Positions 24,010 to 33,118 of a stretch of 64,000 nucleotides of DNA are shown here, one piece after another. Each line of letters opens with the position of its first letter. The stretch's first letter is position 1. Source of the stretch: a bacterium (GTDB lineage Bacteria; SAR324; XYD2-FULL-50-16); contig JAJRZQ010000038.1 of NCBI GenBank assembly GCA_024275165.1, positions 113,649-177,648 on the forward strand. The letters run 5' to 3'. The notes beneath the pieces are model-generated. The model did not search any database. It saw only the letters and a program-made list of their open reading frames with translations, and was not told where the DNA came from. The translations under genes were made by a program, and so were the position numbers.

Positions 24010-26154
24010 CTAGCCTAAAAGGCCGCCGTAATTTACGAAAAAGGGGACAAAGACCAAGCTTAAAATCGCTTGTAGTTTGAGCAGAATATTTAAACTCGGC
24101 CCGGAGGTGTCTTTTAGGGGGTCCCCAACCGTGTCGCCAACCACCGCCGCTTTGTGGGTTTCTGTCCCCTTGCCGCCGAGGTTGCCTTTTTCGATGTATT
24201 TTTTCGCGTTATCCCAGGCGCCTCCAGAATTACTGGAGGAAATCGCCATTACTCCGCCGCAAACCAAACTGCCTGCCAAAACCCCGGCCAAGGCCTGAAT
24301 GCCAAAAATAAAACCCACCCCCAAGGGGGTGCAGATGATCAAGGCGGCGGGGGCGATGGTTTTAATCAAGGCGGCCCGGGTCGAAATGGCCACGCATTGT
24401 TTATAGTCCGGTTCGGCGGTGCCTTCCATGATCCCCGGAATGGTTTTGAATTGGCGACGCACCTCGGTGATCATTTCCATGGCCGCTTGTCCTACCGCCT
24501 GCATGGTCATGGCGGAAAAAAGAAAGGGCAACAGAGCCCCGACGAACAATCCGGTTAAGACCATGGGGTCTAAAAGGTTGATGTTGGCTAAAATCCCTTC
24601 TTTGCCGTCTTCTTGCAATAGGCTGTCGGCTCGGGTTAAAAAGGCGGAAAATAAAGCCAAGCTGGTCAAAATCGCCGAGCCAATGGCAAAGCCCTTGCCA
24701 ATGGCCGCGGTGGTGTTGCCTGCCGCGTCCAACACATCGGTGCGCTCACGGATTTCAGGGCCCAGTTGCGCCATTTCGGCGATTCCTCCGGCATTGTCCG
24801 AGACCGGGCCATAGGCGTCAATGGTGAGCCCGATGATCAAGGTGCCCAGCATCCCCAAGGCAGCGATTGCGACCCCGTACATCCCCGCGAAGTGAAAGGG
24901 GACAAAGATGGCGATAATCAAGGCCAAGATGGGGCCCGCGGTAGAGTAATAACCCAAGGCCAGGCCCGCGATGATGTTGGTCGCCGCTCCGGTTTGGCTG
25001 GCCTGCGCGACATGGCGCACCGGCTTATAGTCATGGCTGGTATAGTATTCTGTAAAAAGCCCGATCACCAAACCGGCGATCAAACCCGACAAGACGCTAT
25101 AATAAACCCCCATGCTGCTGTATTCGGTCCCATTGATGACAAATCCCTCGGGCAAGGACCACTGTACCAAAAAGTAGAGCCCCAGCGCCATCAAGGCGGT
25201 GGAGAGGATCAGCATATTTTTTAAGGCGGGGGCCACGGAATCGGCATCTTTTACCTTGACGAACAAAAAGGTCAAGATCGCCACGGGAACCCCTAAGGCA
25301 GAGATTAAAATCGGCAGCATCATGGCGTTGATATCCCCGGCGAAGGCAATGGCCCCAATGACCAAAGCGGCGCAGGTGGATTCGGCGCAGGAACCAAAGA
25401 GATCGGCCCCCATGCCGGCTACATCCCCCACATTATCCCCCACATTATCGGCAATCACGGCCGGGTTGCGAGGGTCGTCTTCGGGGATGCCCGCTTCCAC
25501 CTTACCCACCAAATCGGCGCCTACATCAGCGGCTTTGGTGAAAATTCCTCCGCCCACCCGGGCGAACAAGGCGATGGAGCTGCCCCCTAAACCAAACCCG
25601 GCCATGACCTCCATCAAGATATGGTTGTGCAGGGGAAGGGCCAACTCAGGAAAGAGCATTTTCAACAGCAGATAGACAAAAACCAATCCATAGAGAGTCA
25701 AGGCGACAAGAGCAAAGCCCATGACCGCGCCGGAATTGAGGGCCACCTTAAAGGCCTCGGCGATTCCCGTTTTAGCGGCCCCGGCGGTGCGTACATTACC
25801 GGCGGTGGCGATGCGCATGCCGATATTCCCCGCTAGGATGGAGGTCAAGCAACCGATGATAAAACTTAAAGCAGTGGGAATACCCTCAGCGAGGCTGTCG
25901 GTATGGGGGTCGTCAATCAAAAAGACGATCACAAGAGAAAACAAGACCATATAGATGAACATGGCCTTATAGGATTGACCTAAAAAAGCCTTGGCCCCTT
26001 CGGCAATGGCGTGGTGAATCTTGATCATCCGCTTGGATTCGGCCTCATTGGTTGCCCCGGCGTCGAGGGGAATGGCAACAATGTTTTTGGCCTTGATTAA
26101 GGCAATGATGGCCGAAAGGGTAGAGAATGCTAAAATGAGCGCAATAGACTCCAT
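24010..26154 (-). CDS. hppA: Membrane-bound ion-pumping pyrophosphatase (K+-dependent type)
   Basis: 714 residues with about 16 membrane segments. The PPi-binding signatures are present: [38 protein letters not shown] and the third acidic loop [16 protein letters not shown]. The motif [10 protein letters not shown] carries alanine where K+-independent enzymes carry lysine, so the enzyme should need K+. The stretch [19 protein letters not shown] is closer to plant vacuolar H+-PPases than to what I recall of Na+-pumping ones, so H+ pumping is the better guess. It couples PPi hydrolysis to ion export across the inner membrane, a common partner of PPi-producing biosynthesis in autotrophs. GGAG precedes the ATG. 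Confidence 0.95.
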   Translation of the reverse strand: MESIALILAFSTLSAIIALIKAKNIVAIPLDAGATNEAESKRMIKIHHAIAEGAKAFLGQSYKAMFIYMVLFSLVIVFLIDDPHTDSLAEGIPTALSFIIGCLTSILAGNIGMRIATAGNVRTAGAAKTGIAEAFKVALNSGAVMGFALVALTLYGLVFVYLLLKMLFPELALPLHNHILMEVMAGFGLGGSSIALFARVGGGIFTKAADVGADLVGKVEAGIPEDDPRNPAVIADNVGDNVGDVAGMGADLFGSCAESTCAALVIGAIAFAGDINAMMLPILISALGVPVAILTFLFVKVKDADSVAPALKNMLILSTALMALGLYFLVQWSLPEGFVINGTEYSSMGVYYSVLSGLIAGLVIGLFTEYYTSHDYKPVRHVAQASQTGAATNIIAGLALGYYSTAGPILALIIAIFVPFHFAGMYGVAIAALGMLGTLIIGLTIDAYGPVSDNAGGIAEMAQLGPEIRERTDVLDAAGNTTAAIGKGFAIGSAILTSLALFSAFLTRADSLLQEDGKEGILANINLLDPMVLTGLFVGALLPFLFSAMTMQAVGQAAMEMITEVRRQFKTIPGIMEGTAEPDYKQCVAISTRAALIKTIAPAALIICTPLGVGFIFGIQALAGVLAGSLVCGGVMAISSSNSGGAWDNAKKYIEKGNLGGKGTETHKAAVVGDTVGDPLKDTSGPSLNILLKLQAILSLVFVPFFVNYGGLLG

Positions 26155-26244
26155 ACTTTATGATCTCCTGCTTTGTTAGGGGGGTTCAAGCTCAAGCTGA
26201 TTTTCATCACTAAGTAGCATAAAGGGCAACTTGCTGGCAAACCC

Positions 26245-26500
26245 GAACTGCTATTTTTTGCCGGGCAAAATAAAGAAAGGCCGACTAAGTACTGAGTTTT
26301 CACCGGGGGGATGGTCCGGAATAAAAACCTTCAACGCGCTTAGTCGGCCTCGTGTCCCATAGAGAGGTATGGGGCTTGGTATGCTAGGCAATGAAAAAAT
26401 TATGCCAAAGCTCTCTGGTAACCGGAAGAAATCTTTGTCTTTCCTGGGAGCTGTACCTCGCTTCGAGGTCGCAGGCCTCGCCAAATGAACAGGATACATA
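26245..26500. ncRNA. Structured, gene-free region upstream of hppA (possible ncRNA or leader)
   Basis: A dense set of inverted repeats: AGGCCGACTAAG (26279-26290) pairs exactly with CTTAGTCGGCCT (26339-26350). CCCATA/TATGGG (26357-26374) and ACCTCG-CTT-CGAGGT (26455-26469) add further stems. On the minus strand the first repeat would close a stem followed by TTTCTTT, resembling a terminator of a transcript reading toward hppA. The frames here have no protein-like composition. I compared it by eye with 6S, tmRNA, RNase P, SRP RNA and common riboswitches and found no match. The strand is undecided. Confidence 0.3.
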
Positions 26501-26665
26501 TTTTAAGAAACTTTGAAAAGCCTTGGGCTAGGTGTTTTCAGAAGGGTCAAAAACCCCTCGCGACTTGATTTAAGTTTGAAAAAACTTGGCTATACTTTAC
26601 AGTCTAAGGAGAGGCTGATAGCTTGTTTTTCAATCCTTACACTGAATTTATTGTAGTTTGTTTTT
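26501..26665. promoter_or_regulatory. Divergent AT-rich promoter region
   Basis: AT-rich DNA between the structured region and the plus-strand methyltransferase gene. It includes TATACT near 26591 on the plus strand and TATGTATCCTG-like sequence on the minus strand. These are plausible -10 elements, but -35 matches are poor on both strands. Confidence 0.3.
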
Positions 26666-27397
26666 ATGTCTTTTAAGTCGCCCAACCCTGAAACTTATCA
26701 TCAAATTGAACGGGGCTACTACGATCGAATTTTTCAAAAAAACACCGGAATCCAATCTTTGTGGCATCGTTTTAAGTTTCAAACCCTAGGGGAACTGTTA
26801 CGGGGAATTTCGTACCAAAATCTGCTCGACGCGGGCTGCGGGCCCGGCACTTTTATTTCGACTTTGCCCGCAGATAAAACCTGCGTCGGGGTGGACCTCT
26901 CACCAGAGCAAGTGGCCTACGCCCAAGAAAAGTTTAGCGCGGAAAACAAAAATTTTGTGGTCGGGGATATCTTTCATCTCCAACAAGCCGATGAGAGCTT
27001 CGATTTGATCACCTCCATCGAATTGATCGAGCACCTTACCCAAGAGCATATCGACCTCTTTTTTAAAGAGGTTTATCGCTGCTTAAAACCAGGGGGGCAC
27101 TTTCTTTTGACCACCCCAAACTACCGCAGTTTTTGGCCTTTACTCGAATGGATCGTTTCTAAGGTTTCCCCTGTTGACTATTTAGATCAACATATTACAA
27201 AATTCAATTTAAAAAGTTTAACGACTTTGTTGACCCAGTACGGCTTTCAAATAGAACAAGCCTTGACCTACCTCGGTATCGCTCCCTTTTTTGCCGCGTT
27301 CAGCGACCCCTTAGCCCGACAGATCCATCAAATCGAAAAAAATTACCCTCTTTGCCCGGGGAACCTTTTATGTCTTTTAGGGCGAAAAGATGACTGA
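26666..27397 (+). CDS. Class I SAM-dependent methyltransferase
   Basis: 243 residues. Motif I is LLDAGCGPGTFISTL, with acidic motif II VGVDLSPEQVAYAQEKF, post-I FDLITSIELIEHL and YRCLKPGGHFLLTTPN. This is the UbiG/UbiE-like fold. The C-terminal third (LDQHITKFNLKSLTTLL) could contact a polyprenyl or sugar substrate. Its stop overlaps the next start by eight bases (ATGACTGA), so it is co-translated with the glycosyltransferase gene. The context suggests methylation of a lipid-linked or surface sugar; the true substrate is unknown. Confidence 0.8.
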   Translation: MSFKSPNPETYHQIERGYYDRIFQKNTGIQSLWHRFKFQTLGELLRGISYQNLLDAGCGPGTFISTLPADKTCVGVDLSPEQVAYAQEKFSAENKNFVVGDIFHLQQADESFDLITSIELIEHLTQEHIDLFFKEVYRCLKPGGHFLLTTPNYRSFWPLLEWIVSKVSPVDYLDQHITKFNLKSLTTLLTQYGFQIEQALTYLGIAPFFAAFSDPLARQIHQIEKNYPLCPGNLLCLLGRKDD

Positions 27398-28487
27398 AAA
27401 AAGCCCTGAAAGTCAATTGGCGATTCTCATTCCCACTTATAACGAGGCGGGGAACATTCCCATTTTGTTGCGGGAATTGGTGCAGGCTTTGGACCCCTTT
27501 GACTATGAAATTATTGTCATTGATGATGATTCCCCCGATTTGACCTGGCAGATCGTACAAAATTACGGTCACCTTGCTCCAGGGCGTATCTCGGTAATTC
27601 GGAGGGTCGGCAGGCGAGGTCTTTCTTCTGCGGTGATTGAAGGGATTTTAGCCACCGATGCCGAGTTTTTCTGCGTCATGGACGGGGACTTGCAACACGA
27701 TGTAAACAGCATCGCGGCCCTTTTTCAACTGGGGCGAGAGGGCATGGATGTGGTGGTGGCGAGCCGATATAATCAGGCAGGCGGGTTTGGCGAGTGGAGC
27801 CGTTTACGCCAAGGGATTAGCCGGGTCGCGACCAAAATTTCCAACTGGATTATTCGCCATGACTTAAGCGACCCCATGAGCGGTTTTTTTCTCATGCGCC
27901 GCGCCATTGCCTTGAATAAATTAAGCGAGCTTTCGGGTAAGGGGTTTAAAATCCTTTTGGATATCATCTCCACCTACCCCAAAAACGAACTCTCCATTGC
28001 CGAGGTTCCCTTTGTTTTTAAGACCCGCCTCCACGGAAAAAGCAAGCTCAATATTGGGGTCATGATGCAATTGGGGGAATTTCTCTATAATAAGGTGCTG
28101 GGGAGATACATCCCCTTTCGCTTTATCAAGTTTTTGCTGACCGGTTCTTTGGGGGCGACGGCTCACCTGGGGGTGATTTATCTTTTCCTGCCCTCTTTGG
28201 GGTACAACCAAGCCTTAATCATTGCCATTGAAGTTGCTATTGTCATCAACTTTTATATCAATAACAGCTGGACTTTTTTTGAAACCAGCTTGTCGGGGTT
28301 GGGGGCCTTGTTTGTGGGGTTGTTGAAATTCAATCTTTTTTCCCTCGCCGGGGCCTTGATCAGTTATGCCATCAGTACCCAACTCTTTGTGGGCGGGTTT
28401 CATTGGGTAGCCGCTTCGCTTTTGGGGGCTTTGGTCGCCTCTTTATGGAATTACAACCTCAACCGCATCTTTACCTGGAGTAGCTGA
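27390..28487 (+). CDS. Polyprenyl-phosphate glycosyltransferase (GT2, DPM1-like) with GtrA domain
   Basis: 365 residues. The N-terminal GT2 domain (about 8-225) has AILIPTYNEAGNIPILL, EIIVIDDDSPDLTWQIV and the catalytic DGDLQHD. DPMSGFFLMRR is typical of dolichyl/polyprenyl-phosphate mannose synthases. The C-terminal 120 residues form a four-helix GtrA domain (FIKFLLTGSLGATAHLGVIY ... NFYINNSWTF). It should transfer a sugar from a nucleotide donor to polyprenyl phosphate and help flip it across the inner membrane for use by periplasmic glycosyltransferases. The DUF2079 protein downstream is a candidate user. Confidence 0.9.
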   Translation: MTEKSPESQLAILIPTYNEAGNIPILLRELVQALDPFDYEIIVIDDDSPDLTWQIVQNYGHLAPGRISVIRRVGRRGLSSAVIEGILATDAEFFCVMDGDLQHDVNSIAALFQLGREGMDVVVASRYNQAGGFGEWSRLRQGISRVATKISNWIIRHDLSDPMSGFFLMRRAIALNKLSELSGKGFKILLDIISTYPKNELSIAEVPFVFKTRLHGKSKLNIGVMMQLGEFLYNKVLGRYIPFRFIKFLLTGSLGATAHLGVIYLFLPSLGYNQALIIAIEVAIVINFYINNSWTFFETSLSGLGALFVGLLKFNLFSLAGALISYAISTQLFVGGFHWVAASLLGALVASLWNYNLNRIFTWSS

Positions 28488-28528
28488 AAAGGCGGTTCAA
28501 ATTCATCAGATCGAGGTCCAAGAAAAAA

Positions 28529-30136
28529 ATGAATCAAAGCAAACTGTTTAATTTCAGCCTGGGGCTATCTTTTATTCTCTGGTGGAGCGGCCTGGCAGGA
28601 ACGCAGGCCTACCAGGCCCCGCTGTTGCTTTGGTTGCTGCTTTTGGCCTTTTGGATCTATCAAGGTCGGTTTGTCGAGCTTTTTTCGGCCAAAATACAAC
28701 AGGCAGGGCTGGGCCTCCAGCAAGCGCAAACCCAGTCTAGGCTCATTCTTTTTTTGGGTTTGCAGGTGCTGATCTGGCTGGCCGTGGTGGTAGCTCGATA
28801 TTTTAGCTTTCACCTGCATACCTGGGATTCGGGGATCAATTCCAATGTGATCTATAATCTCTCTCAAGGGGAATTTTACCTCTCCTTTTTACGGGTCAAC
28901 AACCTCGGCGACCACTTTACCCCCTCTTATCTGCTCTTGGTCCCCCTGTATTGGATTGCTCCCCATACGCTGTGGATTATGGTTCTCAAGGTGTTTGCCT
29001 ATGGGGCGACACCCTATTTATTTTATCTTCTGGCTCGAAACGAACTCCCCGACCCGATTCAGGCGAGGCAGATCGGCATCTTAGCGGGGTTTTGGTGGTT
29101 TTTCCTTTACTCCCCCGCGGTCAATGCGATGCGTTATGAGTTCTCCCCTTGTAGCCTGAGTACCCCCTTGATTGTGTTGGCCTTTATGGCGCTAAGAAAA
29201 GAGCAATGGGGGCGTTTTTTCTTTTTTTCTTTGCTGATCTTGGGGCTCAAAGAACACTTCGGCGGGTTTTGGATCGGACTGGGTTGTTATCTGTTTTTAT
29301 CCGAGGGGAGGAAAAAAACCGGCGTGGCCCTGATTGCCGGAGGTACGCTGGTCATTTATTTGGTCATGTTCCAAATCCAGCCTTGGGCAAGGCAAGGTTA
29401 TCCGCAGTTTCGCGAGGCGGGGTATCAATTCGGCAGCCTGATCGGCCCTTTCATCGACCTGGATAAAAAAGCGATTTATCTTTTTAAGTTATTGTTGCCC
29501 TTTGGCTTTTTACCTTTGATTCATTGGCGAACCGGGATTTTGGCCGCCCCCTTGATCGGGGTCAATTTGGTGAGCGGTTATGCCAATATGTATTCGGGTC
29601 GGTTTCATTACGATGACGCCAACTCGACTCTGTTGCTGATCAGCATGGTGATGATCTTAAAAACTCCCTTGAGGTTGAAGTTGCCCCAGGGCCGCGGGGG
29701 GCAAAGTTTGCTGTTGCTTGCTTTGACCCTATTTTTTGTGTGGATGCCCTTTAGCCCCTTGCGCCAATTGCGCAAGGGGTTCCCTACGCCGGAAACCCTA
29801 ACCCTGAAAGCCGAACTCAACCGTTTTGAGCGGCAATATCCCCAGGCCGCTTTGGTGGTCGCTCCCTTTTTGGGCCCCCATCTCTTGCGGCGAGAAATCC
29901 AAGCTTTATATCACCCCAGGGCCCAACCGAGTTGCGCTGATAAATTCAGCATTTATAGTCGGCCCGGTCCGGTGGATTTTATTTTAATCCCCGCCGGCTA
30001 CAAAAGGGTGAAAGAGGTTTACGGAATCGCCGAGCCCAAAGCTTGTTTGGAATCTCTTTTAAATGACCCTCGCTATCAACTCCTACCGGGCTATAGTCAA
30101 CTCATGGCCTTTAGGCTTGTTTCCCCTCTGCGTTAG
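28529..30136 (+). CDS. DUF2079-type polytopic membrane protein, possible glycosyltransferase
   Basis: 535 residues with about 10-12 hydrophobic helices. The segment WDSGINSNVIYNLSQGEFY followed by NNLGDHFTPSYLLL is the DUF2079 hallmark. An acidic DxG-type loop after the first helices recalls GT-C glycosyltransferases that use polyprenyl-linked sugars. A soluble C-terminal domain (about 430-535) includes a PFLGPHLLRREIQALYHP segment. It lies 41 bases after the GT2/GtrA gene, consistent with donor synthesis followed by transfer. The enzymatic role is inferred from architecture only. Confidence 0.75.
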   Translation: MNQSKLFNFSLGLSFILWWSGLAGTQAYQAPLLLWLLLLAFWIYQGRFVELFSAKIQQAGLGLQQAQTQSRLILFLGLQVLIWLAVVVARYFSFHLHTWDSGINSNVIYNLSQGEFYLSFLRVNNLGDHFTPSYLLLVPLYWIAPHTLWIMVLKVFAYGATPYLFYLLARNELPDPIQARQIGILAGFWWFFLYSPAVNAMRYEFSPCSLSTPLIVLAFMALRKEQWGRFFFFSLLILGLKEHFGGFWIGLGCYLFLSEGRKKTGVALIAGGTLVIYLVMFQIQPWARQGYPQFREAGYQFGSLIGPFIDLDKKAIYLFKLLLPFGFLPLIHWRTGILAAPLIGVNLVSGYANMYSGRFHYDDANSTLLLISMVMILKTPLRLKLPQGRGGQSLLLLALTLFFVWMPFSPLRQLRKGFPTPETLTLKAELNRFERQYPQAALVVAPFLGPHLLRREIQALYHPRAQPSCADKFSIYSRPGPVDFILIPAGYKRVKEVYGIAEPKACLESLLNDPRYQLLPGYSQLMAFRLVSPLR

Positions 30137-30266
30137 TTTTTGCTTGGCTGTAGGGGGAGCCGCTTCCTCCTGTCTTGTTTGTCAAAAATGTTAAAATTTG
30201 TTCTGTTTGTTATTTTTGGCAGGAGGTTAATTGTTTATCTATTTGATTTTTATTACTATTACTTAG

Positions 30267-30282
30267 TGGCACAACTCTTGGA
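30267..30282 (+). promoter_or_regulatory. Sigma-54-type promoter of amtB
   Basis: TGGCAC (30267-30272), five bases, TTGGA (30278-30282). This is the sigma-54 -24/-12 layout with one departure, GG instead of GC at -12. It lies 70 bases before amtB, a classic RpoN-controlled gene, and rpoN itself is in this window. I did not find a clear NtrC site upstream. Confidence 0.6.
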
Positions 30283-30351
30283 GTAGCTAGGGAGACTGCA
30301 GTCAAATTAACTTTAAAAATCCCTCTAAGGGCTTACTCAAAGAGATTCCCA

Positions 30352-31680
30352 ATGAAGTTTTTCCTTTTATTCGGCTTAACCCTGATTTTAGCCTTTCCCG
30401 CCTTTGGGTTGGAAGGTAAAATTGACGGAAAAGAGGTGCCGGCCTTACAATACGCGATGGATACCCTCTGGGTATTGCTTGCCGCAGTATTAGTGTTTTT
30501 TATGCAAGCTGGGTTTGCCATGGTGGAAACCGGCATGACCCGCGCTAAAAACGCGGTGAACATTATGATGAAAAATATGATGGATCTAAGCATTGGCGCC
30601 CTCAGTTTTTGGGCTCTTGGCTTTGGCATCATGTTTGGTACCGGTAATGCCTTTATGGGCACCAGCGGTTTTTTTGTCGATGCTTCTAAAGTAGATGCCT
30701 ATGCCAGCCTGGCTTGGACCTCTGTTCCCGTTTTTGCCGCCTTTATTTTTCAAGCGGTTTTTGCCGCTACCGCGGCCACCATTATCTCGGGTGCCGTGGC
30801 AGAGCGCATTAAGTTTTCTACCTACCTGATGATCTCGATTGTCGTTACCACCTTGATTTATCCGATTTCCGGCCATTGGGGCTGGGGCGGTGGCTGGTTG
30901 GGCGATGTCGGCTTTACCGATTTTGCCGGCTCCACGATTGTACATTCCGTAGGGGGATGGGCCGCCTTGGCCGCGGTTTTGGTTTTAGGCCCCCGCATCG
31001 GTAAATACGGCAAAAATGGCGAGACTCGGGTTATCGCCGGTCACAACATCCCTTTGGCCACCTTAGGGGTTTTTATTCTTTGGATGGGCTGGTACGGGTT
31101 TAATCCCGGTTCCACCATGGCTGCCGATGTTTCCATTGGGGCTATCGCGGTCACCACCACCTTGGCTGCCGCGGCAGGCAGTTTAACCGCTTTTATCTTG
31201 ACCTATTTGAAGTATAAAAGAGCCGATGTCGGCATGACCCTCAACGGCGCCTTAGCCGGCTTGGTGGGGATTACCGCGGGTTGTGCCAATGTTACCCCCG
31301 TGGGGGCTATTTTGGTTGGCGTGCTCAGTGGGTCTGTTGTTTTGGTTTCCGTACTCTTTTTAGATCGAATCAAGGTAGACGATCCCGTTGGCGCCATCAG
31401 CGTGCATGGGGTTTGCGGTGCCGTAGGCACCTTGGCCCTCGGGTTTTTAGACGCCGAAAACGGGGTCTTGTATGGCGGCGGCTTTGACTTGCTGCAAGCT
31501 CAAGCGATTGGGGTACTTTCGATTGGGGCTTGGGCTTTTGGGGTTTCTTTTGCCATTTTTAAGGCTTTAGACCTCATCATGGGTTTAAGAGTTACCCAAG
31601 AAGAAGAAGAGCAAGGCTTGGATTACGCGGAACACGGCGCGAACGCTTATCCTAATTTTAATGTCAGCACAATTAAATAA
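30352..31680 (+). CDS. amtB: Ammonium transporter
   Basis: 442 residues. An N-terminal signal-like segment (MKFFLLFGLTLILAFPAFGL) is followed by eleven membrane helices. Family marks: QAGFAMVETGMTRAKNAVN, the pore histidines in STIVHSVGGWAAL and ISVHGVCGAVGTLALG, and GHNIPLATLGVFILWMGWYG. The cytoplasmic tail is acidic (VTQEEEEQGLDYAEHG). It conducts ammonium into the cell and is normally gated by GlnK, whose gene lies 0.9 kb downstream in the same direction. A GGGGG-AAAA-CCCCC-type hairpin follows in the gap to the next gene. Confidence 0.97.
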   Translation: MKFFLLFGLTLILAFPAFGLEGKIDGKEVPALQYAMDTLWVLLAAVLVFFMQAGFAMVETGMTRAKNAVNIMMKNMMDLSIGALSFWALGFGIMFGTGNAFMGTSGFFVDASKVDAYASLAWTSVPVFAAFIFQAVFAATAATIISGAVAERIKFSTYLMISIVVTTLIYPISGHWGWGGGWLGDVGFTDFAGSTIVHSVGGWAALAAVLVLGPRIGKYGKNGETRVIAGHNIPLATLGVFILWMGWYGFNPGSTMAADVSIGAIAVTTTLAAAAGSLTAFILTYLKYKRADVGMTLNGALAGLVGITAGCANVTPVGAILVGVLSGSVVLVSVLFLDRIKVDDPVGAISVHGVCGAVGTLALGFLDAENGVLYGGGFDLLQAQAIGVLSIGAWAFGVSFAIFKALDLIMGLRVTQEEEEQGLDYAEHGANAYPNFNVSTIK

Positions 31681-31727
31681 CGATTATCAATTAGGGGGAA
31701 AAGCCCCCTCAATGTATGGAGAACTCA

Positions 31728-32543
31728 ATGTTGAAAAAAATGACGACCCTGCTTATTTTTGGCGCCTTTACTGTTTCCGGTTTGCAGGCACAAGAAGTCG
31801 AAGTCAAAGAAGGTATGACCACCAAACCCCTGGTTGGTCACCAGCATGTGGAAAATGTAGCTGAAGGTTTTGTGCCCGATGTTTCTGGTTATGTGGGTGT
31901 GGTGAGCAGTTATGTTTGGCGCGGGGTGCCTCAGGGCAACCGGGCGACCAGCGTGCAAGGCGGTATTGACTTAGCTGTTGACGGCCTGAACTTCGGCACC
32001 TGGATCGCTTCGATTGGCGGCGCTACGGGTAATGAAACCGATTATTATGTTTCTTATGAAGGGGATGCCGGGGGACTCGGTTATACCGTTGGATTGACGC
32101 TATATTCTTATGATTTTAAAGCCTTTAAGGAAATTACCAAAGATGGCAAAGGCGTTCAGGTCACCACCCAAAAAGAATTTTTCGTTGGCGCCAGCTACGG
32201 GGATTTTTCCGGAACCTATTACATGGTTCCCGCAGAAGACTCGACTTACGCAATTACCGACAAGGCAACTTCCAGCACCGCTTTAAATTTGCTGTAATTG
32301 GGTTGGGGCGGCAGCGTCGGCAAGTTTGACGCGGTTTTGACCTACAATACCGGTACCTATAACCAACAGGTGTTGACCACGGGCAATGCCCTTGAATCTA
32401 CCTCTATTTTAGCATACTCTTTGGGTAGATCCGTTTCTGAAATCGTAACGGTTTCGTTTAACGGCACCAAGGTGTTGACTAATTCGGATAAAGGAACGCA
32501 ACTCCAAGATGAATTTTGGATGAGTTTAGAGGTGGCCTATTAA
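31728..32543 (+). pseudogene. TorF-family (Gcw_chp) putative porin, interrupted by an in-frame TAA
   Basis: The frame starts at ATG 31728 (GGAG six bases before) with signal peptide MLKKMTTLLIFGAFTVSGLQ. It then has VSGYVGVVSSYVWRGVPQGN, the hallmark of the Gcw_chp/TorF family of outer-membrane proteins often found beside amt and PII genes. TAA at 32295-32297 stops it after about 189 codons. The same frame continues without a break for 81 codons with clear barrel sequence (GGSVGKFDAVLTYNT) and ends in the aromatic strand FWMSLEVAY. Restoring one codon gives a normal-length protein of about 271 residues. It is a recent pseudogene, a sequencing or assembly error, or a read-through stop. Confidence 0.8.
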
Positions 32544-32930
<387 letters not shown>

Positions 32931-32981
32931 TTTCATTTTGGGGATGTAGTTTAAATTAGGCTATTTACGCATCGTCCTGAG

Positions 32982-33005
32982 ACCCCCTTTATGGGGGTTT
33001 TTTTT
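32982..33005 (+). terminator. Intrinsic terminator after glnK
   Basis: ACCCCC (32982-32987), loop TTTAT, GGGGGT (32993-32998), then a run of eight T's. It ends the amtB-glnK unit. Confidence 0.85.
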
Positions 33006-33052
33006 GTCCCGTATTCTTAATTACAAATAGAATATAAATTCAACAGCTTTAC

Positions 33053-33082
33053 TTGCGCCCCTGGAGCAAGGTGCGGTAGAAT
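33053..33082 (+). promoter_or_regulatory. Candidate promoter of the fnr-sthA pair
   Basis: TTGCGC (33053-33058), 18 bases, TAGAAT (33077-33082), ending 36 bases before the fnr start. The -10 is good and the -35 moderate. Confidence 0.35.
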
Positions 33083-33118
33083 AGTTCATATCCCGCAACC
33101 CGATTTAACTTTTATTTT

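Noticed and set aside
26251..26499. 82-codon minus-strand frame upstream of hppA
   Set aside because: Its composition (PLSIPSPIPLYGTRG) is not protein-like and it coincides with a cluster of inverted repeats, so an RNA or leader explains the region better.
26245..26500. Known structured RNAs (6S, tmRNA, RNase P, SRP, common riboswitches) upstream of hppA
   Set aside because: I looked for the conserved core elements of each on both strands and found none; only general stem-loop richness remains.
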